A DNA stretch of 64,000 nucleotides from Halostagnicola sp. A56. GTDB lineage: Archaea; Halobacteriota; Halobacteria; Halobacteriales; Natrialbaceae. The stretch covers positions 186,001-250,000 of the forward strand of contig NZ_JMIP02000015.1 in NCBI RefSeq assembly GCF_000691505.1, written 5' to 3'. This document shows positions 9,004-18,541 of this stretch, one piece after another. The number at the start of each line of letters is the position of its first letter. Within the stretch, counting starts at the first letter, position 1. Both the position numbers and the translations under genes were made by a program. The notes beneath the pieces are model-generated. The model was not told the origin of the DNA and made no database searches. It saw nothing but the letters and a program-made list of their open reading frames with translations.

Positions 9004-9588
9004 ATGACTGACGTAATCGTCGTCGGCGGCGGCCCCGCCGGACTGAGCGCAGCGATGTTCACACAGAAAAACGGCCTCGAGACGACGGTGTTCGACACCG
9101 ACGAGACGTGGATGCACAAGGCCCACCTGTTCAACTACCTCGGGCTCGGTTCGGAGGACGGGACGGCGTTCATGGCGACGGCCCGCCGCCAGGTCGAGAG
9201 CTACGGCGTCGACCGCCGGCAGGGCGAGGAAGTGACCGACGTCTCCGAGACCGACGACGGATTCGCGGTCGAGACCGAGGACGACTCCCTCGAGTCGGAC
9301 TACGTCGTCCTCGCGACGGGAGCCAACCGCGACCTCGCTTCCTCGCTCGGCGTGGCCTTCGACGGCGACGTGGTCGATGTCGACATCACGATGGAGACGA
9401 GCGTCGAAGACGCCTACGCGACGGGAGCGATGGGACGCGCCGAGGAGTGGCAGGCGGTCATCTCCGCGGGCGACGGCGCTGCGGCCGCCCTGAACATTCT
9501 CACGAAAGAGAAAGGCGAACACTACCACGACTTCGACGTGCCCGCCGACGCCGACGCAACGTTCGGCGGAATGGCTGACGACGAGTAG
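9004..9588 (+). CDS. FAD/NAD(P)-dependent oxidoreductase, thioredoxin-reductase-like, without CxxC
   Basis: A 194-residue single-domain flavoprotein. VVGGGPAGLSAA near the N-terminus binds the FAD ADP moiety, VLATGAN is the second nucleotide motif, and DAYATGAMG closes the FAD site. It resembles thioredoxin reductase or HI0933-type domains but is much shorter than a normal thioredoxin reductase (about 310 residues) and has no cysteine at all, so it cannot act by disulfide exchange. Haloarchaea have several such mini-flavoproteins of unknown substrate. Confidence 0.75.
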   Translation: MTDVIVVGGGPAGLSAAMFTQKNGLETTVFDTDETWMHKAHLFNYLGLGSEDGTAFMATARRQVESYGVDRRQGEEVTDVSETDDGFAVETEDDSLESDYVVLATGANRDLASSLGVAFDGDVVDVDITMETSVEDAYATGAMGRAEEWQAVISAGDGAAAALNILTKEKGEHYHDFDVPADADATFGGMADDE

Positions 9589-9636
9589 AACAGCCGATGA
9601 CAAGTAGAAGGCCGACGGCGGGCAGGTTCCGGACGG

Positions 9637-9873
9637 CTACTTGATCCTGAACGGATTGTCGTCGTCGTCGCCCGCCCCGTCGGACTCCTCTTCATCGCGT
9701 TCCGCGTCGTCCTCGTAGGGCTTTCGCGCCGTGAGCGTGATCGTCGCCTCGGGATCGTTCGAATCCTCCCACGGGCTGTCGTAGGCCGACAGTTCGACGT
9801 CGGTGACGTCCCAGCCCTCCTCACGGAGCAGCGCGACCAGCCGGGCTTGATCCTCGAGCATGTCCTCGTTCAT
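9637..9873 (-). CDS. Small acidic haloarchaeal protein, function unknown
   Basis: A 78-residue protein starting MNEDMLEDQARLVALL, with a helical N-terminus, a short predicted strand region (EATITLTARKP) and a strongly acidic tail ending DDDDNPFRIK. It has no cysteine, signal peptide or membrane segment. The acidic tail is typical of haloarchaeal micro-proteins. It lies just downstream of the Bat-type regulator gene on the same strand, 50 bp away, and may share its transcript. Confidence 0.6.
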   Translation of the reverse strand: MNEDMLEDQARLVALLREEGWDVTDVELSAYDSPWEDSNDPEATITLTARKPYEDDAERDEEESDGAGDDDDNPFRIK

Positions 9874-9923
9874 GCCAGGTCCTACAGGTCGTTCCGGGGT
9901 ATGTCTTGTGTCGCGTCCGATCC

Positions 9924-10625
9924 TTAGTTCGTCGCGTCCGGCTCGACGCCCTCGACGGCGTCGCCGTTCTCGTCGTGACCGATCGTGACGGCTTCCTCGA
10001 CGAGCGAGCGGTGCGCCCGTCGGAGCCGCTCGGAGAGCGCCTGGTGGGAGATATCGAGTTCGTCTGAGAGCGATTCCATGTCTGTGTCCCGCGGTATTTC
10101 GTAGTAGCCGCCCCCGAGCGCCGAGACGAGCGTTTCGTACTGGGCGTCTGTCAGGCCGTATCGACCCTCTCGCCCCTCCTCGAGCTGATGGATCTTCTGG
10201 ATGTCGAGCGAGAATCCCTGCTCCCGTGCGAAATCGTAGGTGTTCGCCAGCGACTCCCGTTCGGGAAAGAGCACGCGAAACTGCCACCACCGGCCCTCGC
10301 TGGCGGCCTGCAGGACCGTCGCCTTCTCTTCGGTCAGGATGTGGACGATCACGGTCACGTCGTCGATCCAGCTGAGCCGGTAGAGCCGTTCCTCGTCGAG
10401 ATCGGTGAGGAGATCGGCCTCGTCGACGCTCGGGTCGTCCTCGAGCACCGCATCGAGATCCGCCATCGACGATTCGTCGCCGGAGATCCAAAGGTAGGGC
10501 ATGACGCTATCAGGACCGTGGGCGACGACGCGTTCGATCTCGACGGAGACATCGTCGATCGTCTCGAGGGTTTCCCGAAGCGCGAACTCGTCGGCCGGGA
10601 TCGTTAGTTCCGCAATCGTACTCAT
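9924..10625 (-). CDS. Bat-type HTH transcriptional regulator (HTH_10 family)
   Basis: A 233-residue protein. The N-terminal 150 residues form a sensor-like region of the bacterioopsin-activator type (YRLSW, VLQAASEGRWWQFRVLFPERE). The C-terminal region has the HTH_10 signature: YGLTDAQYETLVSAL, then GYYEIPRDTDMESLSDELDI and ALSERLRRAHRSL. Such regulators are numerous in haloarchaea and usually control a neighbouring or unlinked operon; the ligand is unknown. Start ATG 10625. It is divergent from moaA, so the 139 bp between them hold both promoters. Confidence 0.85.
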   Translation of the reverse strand: MSTIAELTIPADEFALRETLETIDDVSVEIERVVAHGPDSVMPYLWISGDESSMADLDAVLEDDPSVDEADLLTDLDEERLYRLSWIDDVTVIVHILTEEKATVLQAASEGRWWQFRVLFPERESLANTYDFAREQGFSLDIQKIHQLEEGREGRYGLTDAQYETLVSALGGGYYEIPRDTDMESLSDELDISHQALSERLRRAHRSLVEEAVTIGHDENGDAVEGVEPDATN

Positions 10626-10734
10626 ACAGTGAACTACGCGGACCATACTCAAGAAAGACTCCCCTGGGTGCGGTCGCAAGCCGCCCGTCGAATGTAATCG
10701 ATTTCGGTTACGGCACCCGCTATTTCCCGGCGTC

Positions 10735-10740
10735 TTTAAG
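10735..10740 (+). promoter_or_regulatory. TATA-like box of moaA
   Basis: The tttaag at 10735-10740 lies 25 bp before the ATG at 10765. That is the distance expected for a leaderless haloarchaeal transcript and supports this start over the GTG two codons upstream. Confidence 0.55.
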
Positions 10741-10764
10741 CGGATCCGTCTGCAACGTGTGCAC

Positions 10765-11817
10765 ATGCTCACCGACGAGTTCGGACGCGACGTGACGGGG
10801 GTTCGCGTCTCGCTCACCGATCGGTGTAACTTCGACTGCGTCTACTGTCACAACGAGGGACTCGGCGACACCCGCGGACCGATGGACCCGCAGGACGACG
10901 AGATGGGGACCGACGACGTGGTCCGCTTTCTCGAGGTCGCCGCGCAGTTCGACGTAGACGCGGTGAAGTTCACCGGCGGCGAACCGATGCTCCGACAGGA
11001 CCTCGAGGAAATTATCGCTCGAACGCCCGATTCGATGGAAGTCTCGCTGACGACGAACGGAACCTTCCTTCCTGGTCGCGCACCCGCCCTCGTCGAGGCG
11101 GGTCTCGAGCGGGTCAACGTCTCGCAGGACGCCCTCGATCCGGAGGACTTCGCGGCGGTCACCAAAAGCGGCGCGTACGAACGCGTACTCGAGGGCGTCG
11201 ACGCCGCACTCGAGGCCGGCTTAGACCCCGTCAAACTCAACATGGTCGTCTTCGAGCACACGGCGGGCTACGTGCCCGGAATGGTCGATCACGTCGCTGC
11301 AAACGAGGGCCTCCAGCTCCAGCTCATCGAGTACATGCCGGAGTTGACCGGCAATCCGGAGTGGGCGATCGATATCGAACGAGTCCACGACTGGCTCGCA
11401 GACCGGGCCGACGAGATCGAACACCGGGAGATGCACGACCGAAAGCGCTACTGGATCACGGCCGATGGCGCGGGTGCCGAAACCGATGACGCGGGTGGCG
11501 AAACGTCGAACGCGTCGGGGAGCGGCCGCGGGATGGTCGAGATCGTCGACCCCGTCGAAAACCCGACGTTCTGTGCGAACTGCCACCGAGTTCGGGTCAC
11601 CCACGACGGCTATCTCAAGGGCTGTCTCAACCGCAACGACGACCTCAAACCGATGGGAGAGATGACGAAGCCCGAGATCCGCGACGCGTTTCGCGACGTC
11701 GTCGAACAGCGGGTCCCCTTCTACGGCGAGTACATGGTCCAGGACGACGACGGCCACTGGGTGGTAAACGAGACCTACCTCGAGGACGGTCCCGACACCT
11801 CGGCGGCGAAGAACTAG
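10765..11817 (+). CDS. moaA: GTP 3',8-cyclase MoaA (molybdenum cofactor synthesis)
   Basis: A 350-residue radical SAM enzyme that rearranges GTP in the first step of molybdopterin synthesis. Cys21, Cys25 and Cys28 (CNFDCVYC) hold the SAM cluster, KFTGGEP is the SAM-binding motif, and a C-terminal FCANCHRVR...GCL set holds the second 4Fe-4S cluster. Before that second cluster sits a low-complexity insert rich in Gly, Ala, Thr and Asp (about residues 232-252) not needed for catalysis. Its stop codon overlaps by 4 bp the stop of the convergent membrane-protein gene. Confidence 0.93.
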   Translation: MLTDEFGRDVTGVRVSLTDRCNFDCVYCHNEGLGDTRGPMDPQDDEMGTDDVVRFLEVAAQFDVDAVKFTGGEPMLRQDLEEIIARTPDSMEVSLTTNGTFLPGRAPALVEAGLERVNVSQDALDPEDFAAVTKSGAYERVLEGVDAALEAGLDPVKLNMVVFEHTAGYVPGMVDHVAANEGLQLQLIEYMPELTGNPEWAIDIERVHDWLADRADEIEHREMHDRKRYWITADGAGAETDDAGGETSNASGSGRGMVEIVDPVENPTFCANCHRVRVTHDGYLKGCLNRNDDLKPMGEMTKPEIRDAFRDVVEQRVPFYGEYMVQDDDGHWVVNETYLEDGPDTSAAKN

Positions 11818-12359
11818 CGACGCCGGGAGTTCGCGTTCCCGGTCCACCCGCCGCTATCGCGGCCCGAGCCTAGGGCGACCACGAGCGCGGCCCCCGCCAG
11901 GACGAACAACACGACTGCCGCAATCGGCTGGCCGCCGGCCGCAAAGACGTAGACGCCGTAGCCGAGCGTCGCCGCAACGAGGCCGATCAAGAGACTCGAG
12001 AGGACGTGGACGGCCTCGAGACGCGCCGTCTCGGCCTCCCTGCCGAGCTGCTCGCCGAGATCAGTCGCGTCGTGGCCGAGGTCCCACGCGAGGACCGTTC
12101 CGATCGTCGCGAGGACGGTCAACTCGACCGATTCTCCCTGCAACCCACCGGCGACGACGCCGGCGAAGATCGCCAGCGAGCCGACGTCGATAGCGTCTCG
12201 GTTGCCCCGAGCGAGTCCGAGCGCGAGCACCGCCAGGCCGACGACGCCGATTCCGAAGCCGTATATCGACCCCACAGTCGCGGCCAGTACGGCGACCATC
12301 GCACCGCCGAAGGCGACCGTCCGTGAGACCGATGTGGGGCGTCGGGTGACGTCGCTCAT
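11814..12359 (-). CDS. Membrane protein (DUF7519-like) of the DUF58 operon
   Basis: A 181-residue hydrophobic protein with about five to six predicted membrane spans, for example [19 protein letters not shown] and [20 protein letters not shown] charged loop with [17 protein letters not shown] lies between spans 4 and 5. It is the last gene of a three-gene minus-strand unit; its start overlaps the end of the DUF58 gene by 4 bp. In haloarchaea such proteins occur beside DUF58/DUF4129/transglutaminase genes of a MoxR-associated membrane system of uncertain role. The DUF number is from memory. Confidence 0.7.
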   Translation of the reverse strand: MSDVTRRPTSVSRTVAFGGAMVAVLAATVGSIYGFGIGVVGLAVLALGLARGNRDAIDVGSLAIFAGVVAGGLQGESVELTVLATIGTVLAWDLGHDATDLGEQLGREAETARLEAVHVLSSLLIGLVAATLGYGVYVFAAGGQPIAAVVLFVLAGAALVVALGSGRDSGGWTGNANSRRR

Positions 12360-14329
12360 CGCATATCACCCGCGTCGACGCGAGCGAAGACGTCGTCGAT
12401 CGATTCTCCGGCCTCCCAGTCGACGACGGGAATCCCGGCTCGTTGCAGGTCGAACTGCCGGATGCGTCTCGCGACGCCCGCCAGCTGCTGGGCGGTCGTT
12501 CGGTCCGTCGTCGGATCCGGCGAAACGACCGTCACCGGGTAGCCTCGTGCCTCCAGTTTCTGGGCGATCTCGAGACTCCCCGCGTCACACAGCGGCGAGA
12601 AAAAGAGGATCTGCGTTTCCGCGGAGAATCGCCGACGGAGCGTGCGAAGCTGACCGAACCACTGTGTCCCGCGTTTGGGCGCTACGGCGGAAAACTGTGA
12701 GTGGGTCGCGAGCAGCCGTTCGAACTCGACGCGGTGGTGTCGCCCTGCCGCCGGAGCGAGCCAACAGGGCTCCTGTTTCGAGGAGGCCCCCTCCTCGGCC
12801 GTCGACCGCCCGGGGCCTATCGCGGCGAGTCCGACGGTGTCGCCGTTCTCGAGGAGCGTCGCCGCGGTTCGTCCCGCAGCGGCGACCGACCGATCGACGG
12901 CGTGTCGGTCGTCCGGCGACGGCGCGAGATAGGCGTCGATTCTGGTATCGAGCAAGAGGACGACTCGAGCCGCCCGTTCCTCGTGAAACTCCAGGGTCGC
13001 GAGTTCGCCCGTTCGGGCGTGGCGGTTCCAGTCGATCCGGTTGAGCGGATCGTTGCGCCGGTACTCCCGAACCGAGTGGAACGCGGTACCGGTGCCCCCG
13101 TCGGTCGTCTGGAGGCGACCCGCGAACGACGCCGCGGTCGCCCGAAGTGGGACGGGCGCCGCGATCGGACGCAAGACGGGTGCGGAGACGATCGACGTAT
13201 CCTCGCCGACGTAGACCTGTCGCTCACTCGAGCGCGACGGGTCGCGCGTGAGCACGAGCGCGGGATCGAACTCGTGGGTCCCGCGACGTGCGGTGACGGT
13301 GTACTCGAGCGCGACCGACTCGTTCGGTCGCAACGCGGTGCCGATTCGGGCCGTGCCGTCGGTGACGGTCAGCCCCGGCGGCACGCCGTCGACGAGTCTG
13401 AGATCGGGGAGCAACCGATCGGTCTCGTTGGTCACCGTCAGGGTCACGTCGACCTCGTCGCCAGGTTCGGGAGACTCGTTCGACACCGCTCGGTCGAGAG
13501 TGATCTTCGGAACGGGCGGGTCGAACGCGCGAGCGAAGCCAGCGTATCCGACGCCGACGACGCCCGCGAGAACGACCGCCGGAGACTCGGCGAGAGCGCC
13601 GATACCGACCGCAAAGAGTGCGACGGCTCCGACGCCGGTCCAGTACTCGGTCGCACGCTCGCGAGCGTGTTCGGTTCCGCGAAGGCGTTTGCTGGTCGTC
13701 CGCGGATCCCGATCAGTTCGCGTGGAATCTGTCTCCTCGTACTTCGGTAGTGGATTTGAATCGGAAGCGGCCGATCCGTCGCCGTACCCGATACGTGCGA
13801 TGCTCGCGCCGGCCCGTCGAATCCCGTTCCGAAACGTCGTCTCCCGATTGACCGCGGCCGAGAGGCGTCGACGGAGCGAACTCGAGGGCGGGTCGACCGA
13901 TTTGGAGAGGAGCGCCGCCGCCCGCCGGTCGTCGGTCCACTCGCCCGCCTCGAGTCGGCCCTGAGCCTCCTCGGCGGATCGACCTTCGAAGCGCGTGAGC
14001 ACGGCAACGACGCCGGTCCGAAGCCCGTCGACGAACCGTCGACTGTGGGCGGTGTAGACCCCTTGAGTCTCCCGGAGTTGCCCGATCGCGTCCGCGAGCG
14101 ACGACCCGGGTGCGGGAACGCGATAGGTGCGTTCGGGATCCGGCGTCCCGGTCTGTTCTCTGCTCCCCCGACGTCTCGAGAGCGTTGCGATGGCCCCGAT
14201 CAGCAGGCCGCAGGCGACCGCGACGAGGGCACCGCGCCCGACGCCGAGGCCGACCGCCCCGCTCAGCACGGCGACGCCGCCGAAAAAACTGAGCAAGCCC
14301 AGAGCGAGCCATCCGGTGCGCACGCTCAT
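12356..14329 (-). CDS. DUF58 domain protein (MoxR-associated, vWA-like)
   Basis: A 657-residue protein. Two N-terminal hydrophobic segments occur at residues 8-50, and a second hydrophobic pair near 230-260 (VALFAVGIGALAESPAVVLAG). A beta-rich region of the DUF11/CARDB type (VDVTLTVTNETDRLLPDLRL) follows, then the DUF58 core with the signature NDPLNRIDWNRHARTGELA and a vWA-like LLLDTRID. DUF58 proteins work with MoxR AAA+ ATPases, probably in envelope or protein-complex maturation. Genes before and after overlap by 4 bp, so the three are surely cotranscribed; the MoxR gene is not in this window. Confidence 0.85.
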   Translation of the reverse strand: MSVRTGWLALGLLSFFGGVAVLSGAVGLGVGRGALVAVACGLLIGAIATLSRRRGSREQTGTPDPERTYRVPAPGSSLADAIGQLRETQGVYTAHSRRFVDGLRTGVVAVLTRFEGRSAEEAQGRLEAGEWTDDRRAAALLSKSVDPPSSSLRRRLSAAVNRETTFRNGIRRAGASIARIGYGDGSAASDSNPLPKYEETDSTRTDRDPRTTSKRLRGTEHARERATEYWTGVGAVALFAVGIGALAESPAVVLAGVVGVGYAGFARAFDPPVPKITLDRAVSNESPEPGDEVDVTLTVTNETDRLLPDLRLVDGVPPGLTVTDGTARIGTALRPNESVALEYTVTARRGTHEFDPALVLTRDPSRSSERQVYVGEDTSIVSAPVLRPIAAPVPLRATAASFAGRLQTTDGGTGTAFHSVREYRRNDPLNRIDWNRHARTGELATLEFHEERAARVVLLLDTRIDAYLAPSPDDRHAVDRSVAAAGRTAATLLENGDTVGLAAIGPGRSTAEEGASSKQEPCWLAPAAGRHHRVEFERLLATHSQFSAVAPKRGTQWFGQLRTLRRRFSAETQILFFSPLCDAGSLEIAQKLEARGYPVTVVSPDPTTDRTTAQQLAGVARRIRQFDLQRAGIPVVDWEAGESIDDVFARVDAGDMR

Positions 14330-15348
14330 CGGGAACTGCCTCCGGTCCGTTCATCAGTATCCCCACTGACGTGATCGGTACCGCCATCAAGGTGGTCGGA
14401 ACTCCCATCCATGTGGTCGGTGTTCCCATCTCTATCGTCGGCGTACTCGGTTTCGATCTCGCGAAGGACGCCGACGGCACGTGCTTCCATGTCGGCCGTC
14501 GTCTCGACGCCACCGTAGCGGACGGCCTCGAACAGCCGCGTCAGGTCTGTGACGTGCTCGCGGGCGAGACCGGCGTCGATCGCCGCGTCGGCGAACTCGC
14601 CCGGCGTGCTGGTCTCGGGGCGATCGACCTCGAGAGGATCGGTCATCTCCTCCCAGGCCCGGTACACCTCGTTGTCGACGTCGTCGTCGGCCGCCTCGAT
14701 CCGCGTCGCAGCGCGACCGGCCGCTTCGCTGACGGCCGCGTGTTCGATATCGTCCTTGGGCTCGGACTCCTCCCTCGCAGCGAGTTCGTCGCCGTCGGAC
14801 CGCCGGTTGGTGAGCACGAGCGCGCCGGCGAAGATTGCAGTGATGAGCGCCAGCACACCAACCAGCGGTCCGATCGAAATCGGCGTGCGCTCTCCCTCAC
14901 CGTGGCCCGGGGTTCCGCCGTCCTGACCCGACTGTGACGGAGCGCTTTGGTTCGGCGGCTCGAGGTTCGGGTCCGCGCCGAACTCCACGAACAGCCACGC
15001 CAACAGGGCGAGAACGCCAGCGACCGCGACCACCGCAGCGACCATTCCGAGGAGCTCTCGCCGGTGAAAGAGCAGGTACCAGGCGAGAGCGATCGCGACG
15101 ACGATGAGGAGCGCATACACGAGGTACTCGAAAAATTCCGGAACACTACCGCCTCCGGATTCGGGTCCTGATTGCCCACCGATACTGGAACCGCCATCTT
15201 CGCCGCCGCCCATGCCGCCCGTGCCGCCAGTCTCTAGCGGTGACTGGATCGTGGCAGCGACCAGTCCGATCGAGACGATAGCGGCGAGGGCGGCACCGAT
15301 TCGGAGGGCGAGATCGTTTCGGGACACCTGTTGGTGCGCGTTTTTCAC
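14326..15348 (-). CDS. DUF4129 domain membrane protein with a 7-residue repeat tail
   Basis: A 340-residue protein: one N-terminal span, a Gly/Ser-rich linker, two spans around residues 75-120, another near 150-175, then the soluble DUF4129 domain (YRAWEEMTDPL through REHVTDLTRLFEAVRYG). DUF4129 domains often accompany DUF58 and transglutaminase genes. The C-terminus is a run of seven-residue repeats of the form DHxDGxT, encoded by three 21-bp units at 14371-14433. The start is a GTG at 15348; no ATG lies earlier in frame and the first span begins soon after. Confidence 0.75.
   Translation of the reverse strand: MKNAHQQVSRNDLALRIGAALAAIVSIGLVAATIQSPLETGGTGGMGGGEDGGSSIGGQSGPESGGGSVPEFFEYLVYALLIVVAIALAWYLLFHRRELLGMVAAVVAVAGVLALLAWLFVEFGADPNLEPPNQSAPSQSGQDGGTPGHGEGERTPISIGPLVGVLALITAIFAGALVLTNRRSDGDELAAREESEPKDDIEHAAVSEAAGRAATRIEAADDDVDNEVYRAWEEMTDPLEVDRPETSTPGEFADAAIDAGLAREHVTDLTRLFEAVRYGGVETTADMEARAVGVLREIETEYADDRDGNTDHMDGSSDHLDGGTDHVSGDTDERTGGSSR
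14371..14433. repeat. 21-bp tandem repeat, three units, in the DUF4129 gene
   Basis: Three adjacent 21-bp units at 14371-14391, 14392-14412 and 14413-14433, each beginning gtggtcgg or gtgatcgg and carrying cccatc or gccatc. They encode DHVSGDT, DHLDGGT and DHMDGSS on the minus strand. Weaker partial copies flank them. Such in-frame repeats can change copy number without breaking the gene. Confidence 0.7.
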
Positions 15349-15573
15349 GGATCACAATAAGTTCAATCGATTCACACCTGTTCGATCCGCGTTCCACACC
15401 CGCTTGATGCTTCGTCCGCGAGCTATAGGCCGAGGCTGATCGAGCCGCCGTCTCTCGAGAGGGGCGCGCAATTCCTTTCGTTGCCCTTAAGTACTCGACG
15501 GGGGTAGCTTTCGATGCGATACGTGTAGGGGACCGATCCCCGAGTCCAGACGGGCGACGATAACAGACACGGT

Positions 15574-15656
15574 GTCGTGGTAGCCAAGCGGCCCAAGGCG
15601 CATGGTTGCTAACCATGTGGCGTCAAGCCTCCGGGGTTCAAATCCCCGCCACGACG
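15574..15656 (+). tRNA. tRNA-Ser (GCU anticodon)
   Basis: The acceptor arms gtcgtgg (15574-15580) and ccacgac (15649-15655) pair over 7 bp. The anticodon stem catgg/ccatg encloses ttgctaa with anticodon GCT at 15608-15610. A long variable arm marks a class II tRNA, and the T-arm ggggttcaaatcccc is intact. The discriminator base is G and no CCA is encoded. It lies 70 bp before rps13 and reads in the same direction. Confidence 0.95.
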
Positions 15657-15726
15657 TCGGATTCACAGTACTGGCGCGCTTGCGTCAGCTTTCCGTGCGC
15701 GCACGAAAGACAGAGATACACGACAT

Positions 15727-16248
15727 ATGAGCGAGGAAGAACCACAAGAACAAGAAGAGGATGAAGACCTTCAGTACTTCGTCCGCATCGGTCAGACCGA
15801 CCTCGACGGGACGAAATCCGTCGAACGGTCGCTGTCCGAACTGAACGGCGTCGGTCGTCGGACCGCCCGTATCATCGCGGAGGAAGCTGAAGTCGACCGC
15901 ACCGCAACCTTCGGTCGACTGGACGAAGACGTCATCGACGAGGTCGTCGAAGTCGTCGAGAACTACGCCGACGAAGTCCCGGACTGGCTCGCGAATCGCC
16001 AGCACGACTTCTACACCGGCGAAACGACCCACGAGATCGGTAACGAACTCCAGTTGACCCGACAGCAAGACATCAACCGGATGAAGATGATCGACTCCTA
16101 CAAGGGCGTCCGCCACAAGCGCGGCCAGAAGGTTCGCGGACAGCGAACCAAGTCCACCGGTCGTACCGAGGGGACGATCGGAGTCAACGTCGAGGAGATC
16201 CGGGAAGAGCAGGCGGAGGAAGCCGCCGCCGAGGAGGATGACGAATAA
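15727..16248 (+). CDS. rps13: 30S ribosomal protein uS13
   Basis: A 173-residue small-subunit protein of the head, contacting 16S rRNA and the P site. Conserved parts include [16 protein letters not shown], the [21 protein letters not shown] stretch and [14 protein letters not shown]. Both ends are acidic extensions ([12 protein letters not shown] at the start, [10 protein letters not shown] at the end), a halophilic trait. Its stop TAA overlaps the rps4 ATG by one base (TAATG). It opens the rps13-rps4-rps11-rpoD operon. Confidence 0.97.
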   Translation: MSEEEPQEQEEDEDLQYFVRIGQTDLDGTKSVERSLSELNGVGRRTARIIAEEAEVDRTATFGRLDEDVIDEVVEVVENYADEVPDWLANRQHDFYTGETTHEIGNELQLTRQQDINRMKMIDSYKGVRHKRGQKVRGQRTKSTGRTEGTIGVNVEEIREEQAEEAAAEEDDE

Positions 16249-16769
16249 TGCCACTCGGAACGGACACCAAAAACTACGAGACGCCGAACCACCCCTACCA
16301 GGGCGAGCGCATCGCCAGCGAGCACTCGCTGCTTGATCGCTACGGTCTGACGAACAAAGAAGAGCTCTGGCGTGCACAGTCTCAGCTTCGCTCCTACCGG
16401 CGCGAGGCCCGTGACCTGCTCGCACAGCCAGCGGACGAAGAAACCGTCGCCCGGCGAACCGAGGAGTTCCTCGGCCGACTCGCCCGCGTCGGCTACCTCG
16501 ACGAGGCCGACGAACTCGGCGACGTTCTCTCCTTAGAGATCGAGGACGTTCTCGAGCGTCGTCTCCAGACGATCGTCTACCGGAACGGACTGGCCAACAC
16601 GCCACAGCAGGCTCGCCAGTTCATCAATCACGGCCACGTCGTCGTCGGCGAACGTCGACACACGGTGCCGTCGTACGTCATCGACGTCGACGAGGAAGAC
16701 GACGTCGAATTCGACGAGAACAGTCCACTCGCGGACGAGCTCCACCCGGAACGAGCGGAGGAACAATAA
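16248..16769 (+). CDS. rps4: 30S ribosomal protein uS4
   Basis: A 173-residue primary 16S rRNA-binding protein. The N-terminal part has [13 protein letters not shown], the archaeal/eukaryal form; the S4 RNA-binding domain lies at about residues 100-165 ([29 protein letters not shown]). The tail is acidic. It begins at the last base of the rps13 stop and is directly followed by rps11 with no gap, so translational coupling is likely. Confidence 0.97.
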   Translation: MPLGTDTKNYETPNHPYQGERIASEHSLLDRYGLTNKEELWRAQSQLRSYRREARDLLAQPADEETVARRTEEFLGRLARVGYLDEADELGDVLSLEIEDVLERRLQTIVYRNGLANTPQQARQFINHGHVVVGERRHTVPSYVIDVDEEDDVEFDENSPLADELHPERAEEQ

Positions 16770-17156
16770 ATGGCAGACGACGACAAATGGGGCGTTGCCC
16801 ACGTACACGCATCGTTCAATAACACAATCATGACCGTGACCGACCTCACGGGCGCGGAGACGATCGCGAAGTCCTCCGGCGGGACCGCGGTCAAGCAAAA
16901 CCGCGACGAAGCGTCGCCGTACGCTGCCATGCAGATGGCCGAAGCGGTGGCCGAAGAGGTCAAAGCGGCCGGCATCACTGGTCTCCACGTCCGCGTTCGC
17001 GGCCCCGGTGGCAACTTGCAGAAGTCACCCGGTCCCGGCGCGCAAGCGACGATTCGCGCGCTCGCACGCTCCGGCATCGAGATCGGTCGCATCGAGGACG
17101 TCACACCGATCCCACACGACGGATCGCGTGCCCCGAAAGGGAAGGGCGGATACTAG
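16770..17156 (+). CDS. rps11: 30S ribosomal protein uS11
   Basis: A 128-residue platform protein. Conserved features are [13 protein letters not shown] at the start, [12 protein letters not shown] in the middle, [10 protein letters not shown] and the C-terminal [22 protein letters not shown]. The start codon directly follows the rps4 stop and the stop is 3 bp before rpoD. Length and sequence are normal for the family. Confidence 0.97.
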   Translation: MADDDKWGVAHVHASFNNTIMTVTDLTGAETIAKSSGGTAVKQNRDEASPYAAMQMAEAVAEEVKAAGITGLHVRVRGPGGNLQKSPGPGAQATIRALARSGIEIGRIEDVTPIPHDGSRAPKGKGGY

Positions 17157-17159
17157 ACC

Positions 17160-17909
17160 ATGACCGCAGAGTACGACGTCGAGTTCGTCGAAACCGGGGA
17201 TCGAAAGGCTCGATTCCTCGTCCGCGGGGTCACCCCCGCGTTCGCGAACGGCCTCCGTCGAGCGATGGTCGCCGACGTGCCGACGATGGCCATCGACGAG
17301 GTCCGCTTCATCGAGAACTCGTCGGTGATGTTCGACGAACAGCTCGCGCTTCGACTCGGGCTCGTCCCGCTTTCGACCCCACCCGAAGGCGAGTTCGTCG
17401 ACGACGACACCGTCACACTCTCGATCGACGTCGAGGGACCGGGTACGGCGTACTCGGGAGATCTCGTCTCGAGTGACGGCCTCGTCCAGCCGGCCGACGA
17501 GAACGTGCCGATCATCGACCTCAAAGACGACCAGCGTCTCGAGGCAGAGGCCGATGCCGTCATCGAGCGCGGGAAAAACCACGCCAAACATCAGGGCGGC
17601 GTGGCCGTCGGCTACCGACATCTCCAGCGCGTCACCGTCGACGGCGACCTCCCCGAGTTCGAGGACGAACAATCCCGGATCGTTCGCGGCGTCATCGAAG
17701 ACGACGGCGAACTGATCCCGACCAGCGAGTTCGACGACGACCTGTCGAACCGCTACCCCGGCAAGGAAGTACACGTCGAAGACGTGCCGAACGCCTTCGT
17801 CTTCCACGTCGAGACCGACGGATCGTTCACCGTCGCCGAACTCGTCACGCGAGCCGTCGACACGCTCGAGGCCCGCGCGACGGAACTCGAAGAAGCAGTA
17901 CAGCTATAA
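17160..17909 (+). CDS. rpoD: DNA-directed RNA polymerase subunit D
   Basis: A 249-residue subunit, equivalent to half of the bacterial alpha dimer; with subunit L it nucleates polymerase assembly. [20 protein letters not shown] is the assembly motif and [14 protein letters not shown] is near the C-terminus. Many archaeal D subunits hold Fe-S clusters in an extra domain (domain 3); this protein contains no cysteine, so it has none, as known for haloarchaea. It ends the rps13 operon; tRNA-Leu follows after 134 bp. Confidence 0.96.
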   Translation: MTAEYDVEFVETGDRKARFLVRGVTPAFANGLRRAMVADVPTMAIDEVRFIENSSVMFDEQLALRLGLVPLSTPPEGEFVDDDTVTLSIDVEGPGTAYSGDLVSSDGLVQPADENVPIIDLKDDQRLEAEADAVIERGKNHAKHQGGVAVGYRHLQRVTVDGDLPEFEDEQSRIVRGVIEDDGELIPTSEFDDDLSNRYPGKEVHVEDVPNAFVFHVETDGSFTVAELVTRAVDTLEARATELEEAVQL

Positions 17910-18043
17910 TCAACGGATGACACTACCCCAACTCCCCGCCACCCAGACGATGGCCGCCGTCGCCGCCGGCTACGAGAGCGGCGCGCCGACAGTCACGCGA
18001 ACCGAAAGGGGTTTGAAGGGGCGAGGGGTAGTCGGAAGTGCGG

Positions 18044-18128
18044 GCAGGGATAGCCAAGTCAGGCCAACGGCGCAGCGTTCAGGGCGCTGTCTCGTAGGAG
18101 TCCGCAGGTTCAAATCCTGCTCCCTGCA
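18044..18128 (+). tRNA. tRNA-Leu (CAG anticodon)
   Basis: The acceptor arms gcaggga (18044-18050) and tccctgc (18121-18127) pair fully. The anticodon stem cagcg/cgctg encloses ttcaggg with anticodon CAG. A long variable arm (tgtctcgtaggagtccg) shows a class II tRNA, and the T-arm gcaggttcaaatcctgc is intact. The discriminator is A and there is no encoded CCA. It sits inside the ribosomal gene block between rpoD and rpl18e. Confidence 0.95.
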
Positions 18129-18187
18129 TCACTTCTCCGCGACTCTCACCTCGAGAGTCGCACCTTTGCAGCATTTGGAGGACACCA

Positions 18188-18541
18188 ATGAGTAGTAAAA
18201 CCAATCCGAGGCTCAACGATCTTATCGCCGAGCTGAAGTCCGCCTCGCGAAGCGCGGACGCAGACGTCTGGCGTGATATCGCGGACCGTCTCGAGAAACC
18301 CCGTCGGAGTCACGCGGAAGTGAACCTGGGGCGTATCGAGCGGTACGCGCGAGAAGAAGAGACTGTCGTCGTTCCCGGCAAGGTGCTGGGTTCGGGCGCA
18401 CTTCAGAAGAACGTCACCGTCGCCGCCGTCGACTTCTCGTCGTCGGCAGAGACGAAAATCGACCAGGTCGGCGAGCCAGTACCGCTCGAGCAAGTGCTCG
18501 AAGAGAACCCAGAAGGAAGCGACGTCCGGGTGATCGCATGA
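18188..18541 (+). CDS. rpl18e: 50S ribosomal protein eL18 (L18e)
   Basis: A 117-residue large-subunit protein. [12 protein letters not shown] near the start and [22 protein letters not shown] in the middle are typical of L18e. A clear Shine-Dalgarno, ggagga at 18177-18182, lies 5 bases before the ATG, so this gene is translated from a leadered mRNA. Its end overlaps rpl13 by 4 bp (ATGA). It begins the rpl18e-rpl13-rps9-rpoN-rpoK-eno-rps2 operon. Confidence 0.96.
   Translation: MSSKTNPRLNDLIAELKSASRSADADVWRDIADRLEKPRRSHAEVNLGRIERYAREEETVVVPGKVLGSGALQKNVTVAAVDFSSSAETKIDQVGEPVPLEQVLEENPEGSDVRVIA

Noticed and set aside
17917-18195. 92-codon open frame between rpoD and rpl18e
   Set aside because: It runs straight through the tRNA-Leu(CAG) gene, so it is not a protein gene.
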